From an uncultured Saprospiraceae bacterium (GTDB lineage: Bacteria > Bacteroidota > Bacteroidia > Chitinophagales > Saprospiraceae): a stretch of DNA of 64,000 nt. The notes under the pieces were generated by a model, which was not told the DNA's origin, did not search any database, and saw only the letters and a list, made by a program, of their open reading frames with translations. The translations under genes and the position numbers were made by a program. The first letter of the stretch is position 1; the number at the start of each line of letters is the position of its first letter. This document shows, piece after piece, positions 38,401 through 45,942 of this stretch. Location of the stretch: NCBI GenBank assembly GCA_937980645.1, contig CALJPQ010000001.1, positions 62,001 to 126,000 on the forward strand, written 5' to 3'.

Positions 38401-41400
38401 GCGGGTTACTGATAAAAAAAGTCGGCTGCGGTACCTCCTGGTCGGCGGTAATGCGCACGGTGTCGGTTGAAATGCAGCCGTTTTGCGGGTTCGTTACCTG
38501 CAAAATGTAGGTACCTGGCTGAAGGGCATCCACCGTTGCATCGTTTGGATTTCCGCCAAAAGCGCCGTCGGCTGTTTGCCATTGGTACTGATAAAGGCCT
38601 GTCTGGCCAGTATTTGCCGAAAGACTAAAAACAGGAGCTGTACAGGTAAGCACGCCGTCTGGGCCGGCATCGGCAGGCGGGTGCAGGGTGTCTATGGCAA
38701 CGGCAACAGTAGCGCTGTGACTGCAGCCATTTTGGGTGTTGAGCACCGTCAGGGTGTACAGCCCGGCAGCGTCCACAGTAGGAGTAAGGGTGTTGGTATT
38801 GCCGATGAAACGACCGCCATTGGCTGCTGCCCATGAGTGTGAAAAAACAGGACCCGACGAGGAGCCGGTGGCATCTAAAGGGAGTTCGGGCGTCGCGCAG
38901 GTAATAGATGGCGCTGCTGCGATGTGTGCTAAAGGTGGGAGTGTGTCTATGAGCACAGTTGTGGAAGCTACTGCTGAACAGCCATTTTCGGCATTTAAAG
39001 CCGTGAGTGTGTACGCGCCGGCGGCGTCGGTTAGGGGCGTCAGCGTTTGCCCACCTTGCAAAATGCGACCGCCATTGGCGGCACTCCATTGGTATTGAAA
39101 CTGGCCAGCAGCCGCATTTTGCCCAACTAAAACTATTTCGGTCGTTTGGCAGCTCAGCGTATCCGGCAGAGCGATGCTGATAGGCGGAGCGGCAGTATCT
39201 TGCTGGACCACAGTTTGGTCGGATGCCGTGCAACCATTGGCCGGATTCGTGATGAGTAGAACGTAGGTTCCAGGTGCTCCGACCATGGGGGTAGGCGTAT
39301 TGGGGCCACTGAGCAAAAGACCGTTTGTCGTCGTCCAGGCATATTGTAGGCCGGGCAACGATGTAGAGCCGTTGGCGTTAAGCATTACTTGTGTCCGCAC
39401 ACAGGTAAGTATTTCCGGTGCGTTAGCCACGGCCACAATGACGTCGTCATCGGCTTGCACCTCTGCCGATGCTGTAGCCGTACAGCCGTTCTGGAGATTG
39501 GTTACCTGCAAAAAATACATGCCCGGCGCGTTTACCTGCACCTGTAGCAGCGTATCGGCGCTGGTGAAATTGCCGCCCGGGCTGGTCGTCCAGCGATAGG
39601 CAAAGCCCGGCCCTTCAGAGGAGCCTACGCCCGAAAGCACGACCTCTGGCTGTGCGCAAGTAAGCAAATCAGGAGGCCCGATGTGCGCCACAGGCGCCAG
39701 CGTATCGGCCAGAACGGCTACTGTGTCTGTAGCGACGCAAAAGTTGACCGTGTCTGTGGCCGTCAGGATATAAACGCCCGGCCCCAGAGCACCCACTTCC
39801 AGCGCTGTTGTGTCGCCAGCTAAAGGTGGGCCGTCGAGCACTTGCCACACAACGCGCACGGCACCGCTATCCACGTGCCCGCGCAATCGAATGGTGTCAG
39901 TCGCGCAGGTAAACACGGCAGGCGTGTCTATAGCGAACACTGGTAGCGCGCGCCTATCAGCAACCACCACCGTGTCGCGCATGGAACAACCGTTGGCGGT
40001 GTTGGTTACCTGCAGGATGTACATACCTGGCGCATTGGCGCGCGCCTGGATGGAGTCGGCACCCGAGACGATGCGCCCGCCCTGTAGCGCCGTCCAGGCA
40101 TAGGTAAAATTCGGTCCGCTCGAAGAGCCACTGCCGCTCAGCTGAAAGGTATCGGACGTGCAGTAGAATGCCGAAATGCTCGCATTCGCCTCAACTAAAG
40201 GTGGTTCGGTGGCGGCAATGACCGTTACTGTAGCCGTAGCCGTGCAGCCCGTCATCGTGTTCGTAACCGTCAGCGTATAGACGCCGGGCTGATTGACCCA
40301 TACCGTTGCGCTGTCGGGTTTGGTGGTGAAATGCCCACCTAACCCAGCCGACCACTGGTACCGGGCGAATGCCGGCTGATTAGTGAAGCCGCGCAGCTGC
40401 ACCGCACTGTTCCCACAGCCCAACGGCTGTGGTGGCGTTATCCAGGCCGTTAGCGGGTTGTTCGTTGGAATGACGTTGGCCGTCGCTGTGCGTGTGCACT
40501 CTACAAAGCCGTTGTTGAACGTTACCACTAACGTGTATGAGCCGGCCGCATTGACGACCGGCTGGAGCGTCGTTTCGCCCGAAACGATGTTGCCGTTGGC
40601 CGTTTCCCAGCGGTATGTGATGTTTGGCCCGGTAGAAGAGCCCGTGCCGTTGAGCGTAATCAGGCTGCCTTCGCACGGAATGACCGAAATAGCCGGCGCC
40701 GCCACCGCCTGTAGCTGCACCACGTGTACCCGAACGGTGTCTGTTACGGTGCACACGGGCGAAAAGACAATGTCGTCGAGGGCAAAGTCGTTTCCCCCCA
40801 GCACCGTGTTCTGGTTGACAATACAAATAGTGGCTGAAGTGTTGGCTCCGCTGTTCCACGTGGTGTAAAAGTTGAGCCACGTGCAGGTCGTCGAGGGTGC
40901 TACGAAAATAGGCCCAATCGTATTGCCGTTGATGGAAAACTGTAGTCGCGCCGGTGAGGAGGGGTGTAGCGACGTTACCCAGGCGGAAAAGACATACTGA
41001 GTGTTCGGTTGTACGGTTACGGTCTGGCACCATACATTTTGATTAGGGATACCTGCACCGTTAACAGCCATCATATTGCCCCCGCCAGACGTATGGTCGC
41101 CGCAGGGGGCAAAGCCCGGATGCGCCGTCTGAGGGTTAGGCAGCACAGCGTATGTGCCTTCGGGCACTAAGTTGGTAGGGCTGTAGTTGTAATCGCTGGT
41201 AAATCCGAAATTGCCGCCCTCGAAGTCGCCGTTGACAATCAGGTTGTTACTGAGGTCCACCGCTCGCCCGGTAAGCACATAGGTAGCTGGGCCATTCACC
41301 GTTACCGTGGGATTGAGCGTATTCGATCCCTGCATGCCCGTCGTAGGCGACCACGAAAAACTCAGATATGGACCGTAAATGGCGCCATTCAGTTGGGCCG

Positions 41401-41518
41401 AGCCGGGAACCTGACAAAGCCATACATCTTCGCCAGCGTCCACCGTAATGGGGCACTGGGCCGACACATGGGCACGGAAAAGTAAAAACAGCAGCGGATA
41501 AAGTAGCTGTATTCGCAT
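35408..41518 (-). CDS. giant adhesin with about 18 Ig-like repeats and gliding-type C-terminal domain
   Basis: A 2036-residue secreted protein. Order: signal peptide (ending HVSAQ), a PKD/Ig-like domain, a carbohydrate-binding-like insert (about 95-250; GDFEGGNFGF, ALDDIVFSP), about 18 Ig-like repeats of about 83 residues (L-C-----L-G-----W------G--V-APG-Y-L-VTN--NGCTA), one SprB-like repeat (NCHRNTGNAAFVALAGG), a last Ig-like domain, and a CHU_C tail (YAPNIFSPNGDGQND, VFDRWGN, GWDGSFRGQ). Export by T9SS and a role in adhesion or gliding are inferred. Paired Cys in each repeat suggest one disulfide per domain. I used the ATG at 41518; the frame's first codon, 6 nt upstream, is GTG. Confidence 0.9.
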   Translation of the reverse strand: MRIQLLYPLLFLLFRAHVSAQCPITVDAGEDVWLCQVPGSAQLNGAIYGPYLSFSWSPTTGMQGSNTLNPTVTVNGPATYVLTGRAVDLSNNLIVNGDFEGGNFGFTSDYNYSPTNLVPEGTYAVLPNPQTAHPGFAPCGDHTSGGGNMMAVNGAGIPNQNVWCQTVTVQPNTQYVFSAWVTSLHPSSPARLQFSINGNTIGPIFVAPSTTCTWLNFYTTWNSGANTSATICIVNQNTVLGGNDFALDDIVFSPVCTVTDTVRVHVVQLQAVAAPAISVIPCEGSLITLNGTGSSTGPNITYRWETANGNIVSGETTLQPVVNAAGSYTLVVTFNNGFVECTRTATANVIPTNNPLTAWITPPQPLGCGNSAVQLRGFTNQPAFARYQWSAGLGGHFTTKPDSATVWVNQPGVYTLTVTNTMTGCTATATVTVIAATEPPLVEANASISAFYCTSDTFQLSGSGSSSGPNFTYAWTALQGGRIVSGADSIQARANAPGMYILQVTNTANGCSMRDTVVVADRRALPVFAIDTPAVFTCATDTIRLRGHVDSGAVRVVWQVLDGPPLAGDTTALEVGALGPGVYILTATDTVNFCVATDTVAVLADTLAPVAHIGPPDLLTCAQPEVVLSGVGSSEGPGFAYRWTTSPGGNFTSADTLLQVQVNAPGMYFLQVTNLQNGCTATASAEVQADDDVIVAVANAPEILTCVRTQVMLNANGSTSLPGLQYAWTTTNGLLLSGPNTPTPMVGAPGTYVLLITNPANGCTASDQTVVQQDTAAPPISIALPDTLSCQTTEIVLVGQNAAAGQFQYQWSAANGGRILQGGQTLTPLTDAAGAYTLTALNAENGCSAVASTTVLIDTLPPLAHIAAAPSITCATPELPLDATGSSSGPVFSHSWAAANGGRFIGNTNTLTPTVDAAGLYTLTVLNTQNGCSHSATVAVAIDTLHPPADAGPDGVLTCTAPVFSLSANTGQTGLYQYQWQTADGAFGGNPNDATVDALQPGTYILQVTNPQNGCISTDTVRITADQEVPQPTFFISNPLITCLHQYVVLQVTNPMPTWQMVWTTIGGNFTTRPDSEAVRVNGAGEYRLLVTNTANGCTAEHTFNIGVDTVRPQVSILPHGILTCTVSEIVLPGMVQPDTGFTFLWWRPDAGILSGWTTLQPTATEPGEYWLQVRLTRNDCTAATSTILEVNRLEPFVVAGLDTTLSCLFPQITLQGAVFSFLPPVVLWTASAGGNIVSGANTLQPVVNAPGIYTLTATDPHNGCSSSSQVRVLADQNAPTATIAWPDTLTCTRTQVILQGNGSPSGMVSASWSALAGGNIASGANSFSPVVNAPGRYLLTVTNPQNGCTATAERTVVQDTLAPALNIPSPPVLTCAAPSIAVRALPDTVAYTYLWQTASGSIVSGQQNAQAVVNLPGAYTVVATDQRTGCTSARTVNVQADQQPPQISIAAPSVLTCSTPQVPLSATVTHAPASAINVQWTTADGQIVSGAQSLSPVVAAPGTYLLTVQNTINGCTTSSTTLVVQNIMPPTASISSPPPITCAQKQVTLDASASSGQGILSYAWAGGPLLGGQGTPTPLVGQPGTYSLTLTDAANGCTTMALVVVPADTAAPVPRIAPTLPLTCERLAVTLDAFASSGQIPLLAQWTTANGAIVSGANTLMPSVNAPGQYTLLLTNGPNGCTATAIATVQEDRTPPNANAGPDQMLFCLQPEATLTGQSSTTGPLAFHWTVVQGGPFTSDSTTAQTTTRTPGTYRLTVVRLSNGCTASDDVQVAEIAPPTFEPHVEQPNCHRNTGNAAFVALAGGQPPLRYSINGGQTYTPSPQFSGLTPGFYTLVLSDALGCTASATVGIDPPFFPKVSFYTVAPVNLGDSIRLEPILNLPTSQVADWQWMPAEGLSCDDCPAPWASPLNTTHYRLRILDLNGCPAEAHVLVPISRRRLLYAPNIFSPNGDGQNDRFTLYGNRAVLTIRSLQVFDRWGNLVFSGQDLKPNDESAGWDGSFRGQAVTPGVYVWQAVVAFLDGVEEVFAGDVTVMR
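36190..40690 (-). repeat. about 18 tandem 250-bp units encoding Ig-like domains
   Basis: Each unit encodes about 83 residues beginning near LTC and ending near NGCTA-A-V-V-D. Sequence similarity between units is clear in protein but modest in DNA, so the array is not freshly amplified. Confidence 0.8.
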
Positions 41519-41538
41519 AAGCACAGATCACTATGCGG

Positions 41539-41546
41539 CAAAAGTA
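41539..41546 (-). promoter_or_regulatory. -7 element of the giant adhesin promoter
   Basis: TACTTTTG on the minus strand with ATTTGC just upstream; 20 nt before the ATG at 41518. Confidence 0.6.
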
Positions 41547-41727
41547 GCAAATGCGCAGTTGTCGTCCATATCCCGGCATTTAGCCCGACGTACCTCTCCA
41601 AACCGTAGAAGCGACTACGGCAAAACTGCTATCTTACCGCTCAAGAGCATTGCGAAGCATTGATCTAAAGTCGGTTTAACAAAAAATGCGCAACTCGGTG
41701 CAAATGCTCTATCGTTTCAGACTGTGT

Positions 41728-42654
41728 TCACCTCAGCTTGGCCTCCGACAACCGCTTCCCATAGCCATTGCGAAACTCGGCCCCCGACATTCGCCGCTTA
41801 CCCTCGAGTTGCACTTCGAGCAGCTGTACGTGCCCATCGGCGGTGGTGGCCCAAGTGCCGCCTTCGGGCGGGAACACAAGGTGTCCGGGCGGCAGGGTGG
41901 GAGGGGTGTACTCTTTCTGTGTGCGGAGGATTTTGAACACTTTGCCTTCGAGCAACGCCCAGGCGCCTGGGTGAGGGCTGAGGCCTCGGACGAAGTTGTG
42001 TACCTGCGCGGTGGGCTGCTCGAAGCGGATGTGGCAGGTCTCGGTGGAGATTTTAGGTGCGTGGGTGGCTTCGGCATTGGGTTGTGGCTGTGGGCGCGCT
42101 TCGCCGCGTTCGAGGGCTTGGACGGTGCGGAGCACCAGCTGGGCGCCGATGGGCATCATGCGATCGTGGAGCTCGCCAGCGGTTTCGTTTTCGCCGATAG
42201 CGATGCGCTCCTGGAAGAGAATGTCGCCGGTGTCAATTTCGTGGCGGAGCAGGAAAGTGGTCAGGCCGGTCTCTGTTTCACCGCGGATAATGGCCCAGTT
42301 GATGGGTGCCGCGCCGCGGTATTTGGGCAGCAGCGAAGCGTGCAGGTTGAGCGTGCCCAGCGGCGGCATAGCCCATACGACTTCGGGCAACATGCGAAAA
42401 GCAACCACTACCTGAAGGTCGGCGCGGCAGGCGCGTAGTTCATCTAAAAAGGCTGAATTTTTTAGCTTTTCCGGCTGCAATACCCGTAGTCCGTGTTTAA
42501 GCGCGAATTTTTTAATCGGCGACTGCATAAGCCCCAGCCGCCCGCCCGGTTTGTCGGGGGCTGTGATGACGGCCGGAATGTCGTAGCCGTTTTCCCATAA
42601 GATTTGCAGCGACGGCACGGCAAAGGCAGGCGTGCCCATGAAAACAATCCGCAT
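41728..42654 (-). CDS. fmt: methionyl-tRNA formyltransferase
   Basis: Fmt formylates initiator Met-tRNA. The 308-residue sequence has RIVFMGTPAFA at the start, ITAPDKPGGR, the catalytic LNLHASLLPKYRGAAPINWAI block, and the Asp in HEIDTGDIL. The C-terminal OB-like domain follows (about 205-308). I used the second ATG (42654), which opens directly with the conserved MRIVFMGTP; the TATGTTTG element lies only 5 nt before it. Confidence 0.96.
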   Translation of the reverse strand: MRIVFMGTPAFAVPSLQILWENGYDIPAVITAPDKPGGRLGLMQSPIKKFALKHGLRVLQPEKLKNSAFLDELRACRADLQVVVAFRMLPEVVWAMPPLGTLNLHASLLPKYRGAAPINWAIIRGETETGLTTFLLRHEIDTGDILFQERIAIGENETAGELHDRMMPIGAQLVLRTVQALERGEARPQPQPNAEATHAPKISTETCHIRFEQPTAQVHNFVRGLSPHPGAWALLEGKVFKILRTQKEYTPPTLPPGHLVFPPEGGTWATTADGHVQLLEVQLEGKRRMSGAEFRNGYGKRLSEAKLR

Positions 42655-42659
42655 GGGGG

Positions 42660-42667
42660 CAAACATA
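42660..42667 (-). promoter_or_regulatory. -7 element of fmt, nearly leaderless
   Basis: TATGTTTG on the minus strand followed by CCCCC and the ATG. It also rules out the alternative start at 42666, which falls inside it. Confidence 0.5.
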
Positions 42668-42691
42668 GGGCGAAAACCTCCATTGAGCCGT

Positions 42692-42699
42692 TACCTTTG
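42692..42699 (+). promoter_or_regulatory. -7 element of the aldose epimerase gene
   Basis: TACCTTTG followed by CCCG, 25 nt before the ATG at 42725. Confidence 0.65.
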
Positions 42700-42724
42700 C
42701 CCGTACACGAAACAACGCGACCAC

Positions 42725-43651
42725 ATGTTTGAACTGAATATCACTCCCTTTGGCCGCTTTCGGCGATACGATTTTCACTTGCCGGCGTCGGAGCACGGCT
42801 TCAGCGTAGTGCCTGGGCTGGGCGCTACACTACTTTCGTTGCGCTACCGGGGCGAAGAATTGCTCGACGGCTACGCTACGCCCGACGAACTGGAGGCCGG
42901 AACGTGGGCCAAAAGCGCGCTGCTCTTTCCCTTTCCCAATCGCCTGCGCGACGGGCGCTATCGGTGGCTGGGCCAAGAGTACGCTTTTGCGGTAAATGAG
43001 CCTAAAACGAACACCGCCATTCACGGTTTTGCGCATCGCGAAGCCTTCGTGCCAACGCGCATCGAACTAACGGATGAGCACGCAGAGATAGCCTGCCGGC
43101 TCGATTACAACGGTCATCACGCCGGCTATCCATTCCCGCTGACGCTGGAAGTGGCCTATAGTCTGACGTATCGCGGCCTCTTTGGCGTGTGCGCCTGGGT
43201 AAAAAACCGCCATTCGGCGGCCATTCCGTTGGGCTTCGGATGGCATCCGTATTTTCGATTAGGCGAATGCTCGTTGAAGTTGCCGCCCTGCACCCGGGAG
43301 GTACTCGATGAGCGCATGCTGCCAGTGCTGAAGCGGGAAGCCTACGACGCCTTCGAGCATCTGAAGCCGCTGGGGCAAACGGTACTGGACGACTGCTTTC
43401 GCCCGGCAGAGCATCTGACGCTCTATGACGTTTGCCTGCGAGGCGAACGCTATGCCGTTACGCTTTCGCTGAGCCGGACGCTGTTTCCGTTTTTTCAGGT
43501 CTTCACGCTGCCGCATTGGCAAAGCATCGCCGTAGAGCCAATGACGTGCCTCATCAATGCCTTCGAGAATGGCGAAGGGCTCATCTCCGTGCCACCCGGC
43601 GGCGTGTGGTCAGCGGCCTTTGTGCTCCAATGCGAGCAGATTGACCAATAA
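42725..43651 (+). CDS. aldose 1-epimerase family protein
   Basis: A galactose-mutarotase-fold protein of 308 residues. Signatures: LFPFPNRLRDGRY (usual NR--G-), AIHGFAHRE with one catalytic His, LGFGWHPYFRL with the second His, and AVEPMTC with the acidic residue near the end. It interconverts anomers of a hexose or hexose-6-phosphate; the substrate cannot be told. It is cytosolic (no signal peptide). Divergent from fmt; hemW follows after 72 nt. Confidence 0.9.
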   Translation: MFELNITPFGRFRRYDFHLPASEHGFSVVPGLGATLLSLRYRGEELLDGYATPDELEAGTWAKSALLFPFPNRLRDGRYRWLGQEYAFAVNEPKTNTAIHGFAHREAFVPTRIELTDEHAEIACRLDYNGHHAGYPFPLTLEVAYSLTYRGLFGVCAWVKNRHSAAIPLGFGWHPYFRLGECSLKLPPCTREVLDERMLPVLKREAYDAFEHLKPLGQTVLDDCFRPAEHLTLYDVCLRGERYAVTLSLSRTLFPFFQVFTLPHWQSIAVEPMTCLINAFENGEGLISVPPGGVWSAAFVLQCEQIDQ

Positions 43652-43723
43652 GGTGCTGTTTAATTGGGAATATAAACTACTTGTTATCAGGGCGTTAAGT
43701 GTCTTTCACACAAGCAGGGCTGA

Positions 43724-44857
43724 ATGGCTGGGCTTTATTTACATATCCCTTTTTGCCGACGGGCATGTCATTACTGCAATTTCCATTTTTCGACGGTGTT
43801 GCGCTGGAAGCCCGATTTGCTGCAGGCGATGCTGCGCGAACTGGAGTTGCAACGAGATTACTTAGGCGGAGAGCCGCTGTACTCGGTCTATCTGGGCGGA
43901 GGCACGCCTTCGCTTTTAGAAACCGCTGACTTAGTCGCGCTATTTGAGCGCATTGAGGCACTGTTTGAGGTAAAGCCTGATGCCGAAATCACGTTGGAGG
44001 CTAACCCCGACGACCTGACGCCAACGCGGCTGCACGAATGGCGTCAGTACACGCCAGTCAATCGGCTGAGCATCGGCATTCAGTCGTTTTTTGACGAAGA
44101 CCTGCAATGGATGAACCGCGCCCACGATGCCCAACAGGCGCTGCGGTGCATTCCTGAGGCACAGGCGGCGGGTTTTGAGCACCTGACTATAGACCTCATC
44201 TACGGCCTTCCGGAGGCGCCGGATGAGCGGTGGGCAGAGAATGTGCGCCTGGCTTTGTCTTTCGGCATCCCGCACTTGTCGTGCTATAGCCTGACGGTGG
44301 AACAAGGTACAGCGCTGGCGCATTTTGTGCGCAAAGGCAAAAGTCGCCCCGTGGACGAAGAACGGGCCGCACGCCAGTTTGAGTACCTGATGGACGAAAC
44401 CAGCCGGCATGGCTACGACCACTACGAAATCTCCAATTTTGCTCTGCCCGGCCACTATGCCCGACACAACAGCAGCTACTGGTTTGGGCGGCCTTATTTG
44501 GGCATTGGCCCTTCGGCCCACTCGTTCGACGGCAGCAGCCGGCAATGGAACATTGCCAATAACGCTCTGTATATCAGGGCCATCAACGAAGGCCATGTCC
44601 CCGCCGAACGCGAGACGCTCACATTGGCCCAGCGCTATAACGAATACGTCCTGACCCGCCTGCGCACGATGTGGGGCTGCCGAACGGCCTACATCGCCGA
44701 GGTGTTCGGTGCCGATTTTGTCGAACACTTTGAGCAAAGCATCCGGCGCTTCGTAGCTACGGGCCACGTGCTGGATCTCGATGGGCAGTATCAGCTGACC
44801 CGCGCAGGAAAGTTATTGGCAGATGCTATCGCTGCAGATTTGTTCTGGTTAGAATGA
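43724..44857 (+). CDS. hemW: HemW-type radical SAM protein (coproporphyrinogen III oxidase-like)
   Basis: A 377-residue radical-SAM protein with CxxxCxxC at C11, C15 and C18 (PFCRRACHYCNF), then YLGGGTPSLL, EANPDDLT, RLSIGIQSFFDEDL and DLIYGLPE. Members with this short N-terminus are HemW heme chaperones rather than true HemN, which carries an extra upstream segment and another cysteine. The C-terminal HemN domain is present (YNEYVLTRLRTMWG). Likely role: heme insertion into respiratory proteins. Confidence 0.9.
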   Translation: MAGLYLHIPFCRRACHYCNFHFSTVLRWKPDLLQAMLRELELQRDYLGGEPLYSVYLGGGTPSLLETADLVALFERIEALFEVKPDAEITLEANPDDLTPTRLHEWRQYTPVNRLSIGIQSFFDEDLQWMNRAHDAQQALRCIPEAQAAGFEHLTIDLIYGLPEAPDERWAENVRLALSFGIPHLSCYSLTVEQGTALAHFVRKGKSRPVDEERAARQFEYLMDETSRHGYDHYEISNFALPGHYARHNSSYWFGRPYLGIGPSAHSFDGSSRQWNIANNALYIRAINEGHVPAERETLTLAQRYNEYVLTRLRTMWGCRTAYIAEVFGADFVEHFEQSIRRFVATGHVLDLDGQYQLTRAGKLLADAIAADLFWLE

Positions 44858-44915
44858 GGAACGAGGGACGCCGTGGCGATCTCCAACCGTGAGCCAATCA
44901 GACCTTCTTCATTAC

Positions 44916-45839
44916 TCAAAAGCGAATGTCGCAATCTGCCGGCAGTGCCTGTCGAATGCGCGCTTTTTCGGCCTCTGAGAAGGGGACATCAACAGCGATA
45001 AAGACTTTTAGGCGCTTGAGTTTGTGCAAATCCTTTGGTGCCTGCTTTATGGGGTTGAAGCTAATGGTCAGGCTTTCCAGCTGTTCCAGCTCGCACAGGC
45101 TTTCGGGTAGGCGTTCCAGCTGGTTGTTGCTCACGATGAGGCCCTTGAGGCGGCGTAAGCGACCGATGTCGTCAGGGAGCTGGCGCAGCCGGTTGTTGTG
45201 CAGGTTCAGTTCGGTGAGCGCCGTTGCTTTAGTAATGCCTTTGACCGAGCGTAACTGGTTGTTGGCGACGGAAAGCATGGTCAGGTTTCTGGCGCCGGCG
45301 AAGGAGAAATCTAAAGCGGCAATCTGATTGTCGTTAAGGGAGAGATTTTTCAGCGAGCGCATGCGCCCGATTTCTTTGGGAACCGTTGTGATTTTATTCT
45401 CCGTGAAGGTAGCGACCTCGAGTTTGGGTAGCTTACCGAGGGCACGCGGCAGGGTGGTTAATTGGTTGCGCGAAAAGTCGAGGGCGACCAACTCCCGGAG
45501 CTGTGCGATGTCTTCGCTTAGTTGGGTAATGTTGTTTTGCCGGGCGTTGATTTCTTTGAGCGCTCGGCAGCGATAGAGCGACGCAGGTAGGGTAGTGAGC
45601 GTGTTTTTCATTAGGTTGAGGAAGACCATATTCTGGAAGACGCCAATTTCCTCCGGCAACGCGGCCATTTCTGTACTTCGAAGGTTAAGGATGACCACGT
45701 CTGCCGGGTTTTTCAGGCCTTCGGCTATAGAGGTGTAGATTTTGTGTTTACCCGTTTCGAGGTTGAGCAAGCTCTGTTGAGCGTGAATGGTGCTCAGGCA
45801 CAAGCAGGTTACTGCCAATGAGTATAGGGCTTTTTTCAT
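44916..45839 (-). CDS. secreted leucine-rich repeat protein
   Basis: A 307-residue protein with a signal peptide (about 1-20, STIHAQ) and about nine 23-residue leucine-rich repeats (L--L-L--N-L--LP--IG-L). The repeats are of the short bacterial/plant-like type often used for protein binding; no enzymatic domain or sorting tail is seen. Its ATG is only 32 nt from a strong terminator of the upstream PhoX-like gene, leaving little room for a promoter, so it may depend on readthrough or on a promoter overlapping the hairpin. Confidence 0.85.
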   Translation of the reverse strand: MKKALYSLAVTCLCLSTIHAQQSLLNLETGKHKIYTSIAEGLKNPADVVILNLRSTEMAALPEEIGVFQNMVFLNLMKNTLTTLPASLYRCRALKEINARQNNITQLSEDIAQLRELVALDFSRNQLTTLPRALGKLPKLEVATFTENKITTVPKEIGRMRSLKNLSLNDNQIAALDFSFAGARNLTMLSVANNQLRSVKGITKATALTELNLHNNRLRQLPDDIGRLRRLKGLIVSNNQLERLPESLCELEQLESLTISFNPIKQAPKDLHKLKRLKVFIAVDVPFSEAEKARIRQALPADCDIRF

Positions 45840-45871
45840 AAAAACACAGCGTTTTACAGTTGAAATTAGAA

Positions 45872-45899
45872 AATCCGGGAGGGTACCCCCTCCCGGATT
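45872..45899 (-). terminator. terminator of the PhoX-like gene
   Basis: AATCCGGGAGGG pairs perfectly with CCCTCCCGGATT (12 bp, 4-nt loop). On the minus strand it is followed by TTTC; on the plus strand by CTTTC. It lies about 40 nt after the minus-strand stop at 45943. Confidence 0.75.
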
Positions 45900-45942
45900 C
45901 TTTCAGAGAAAACAGGAACATCTGCTGGCGTTTTGCACGCGA

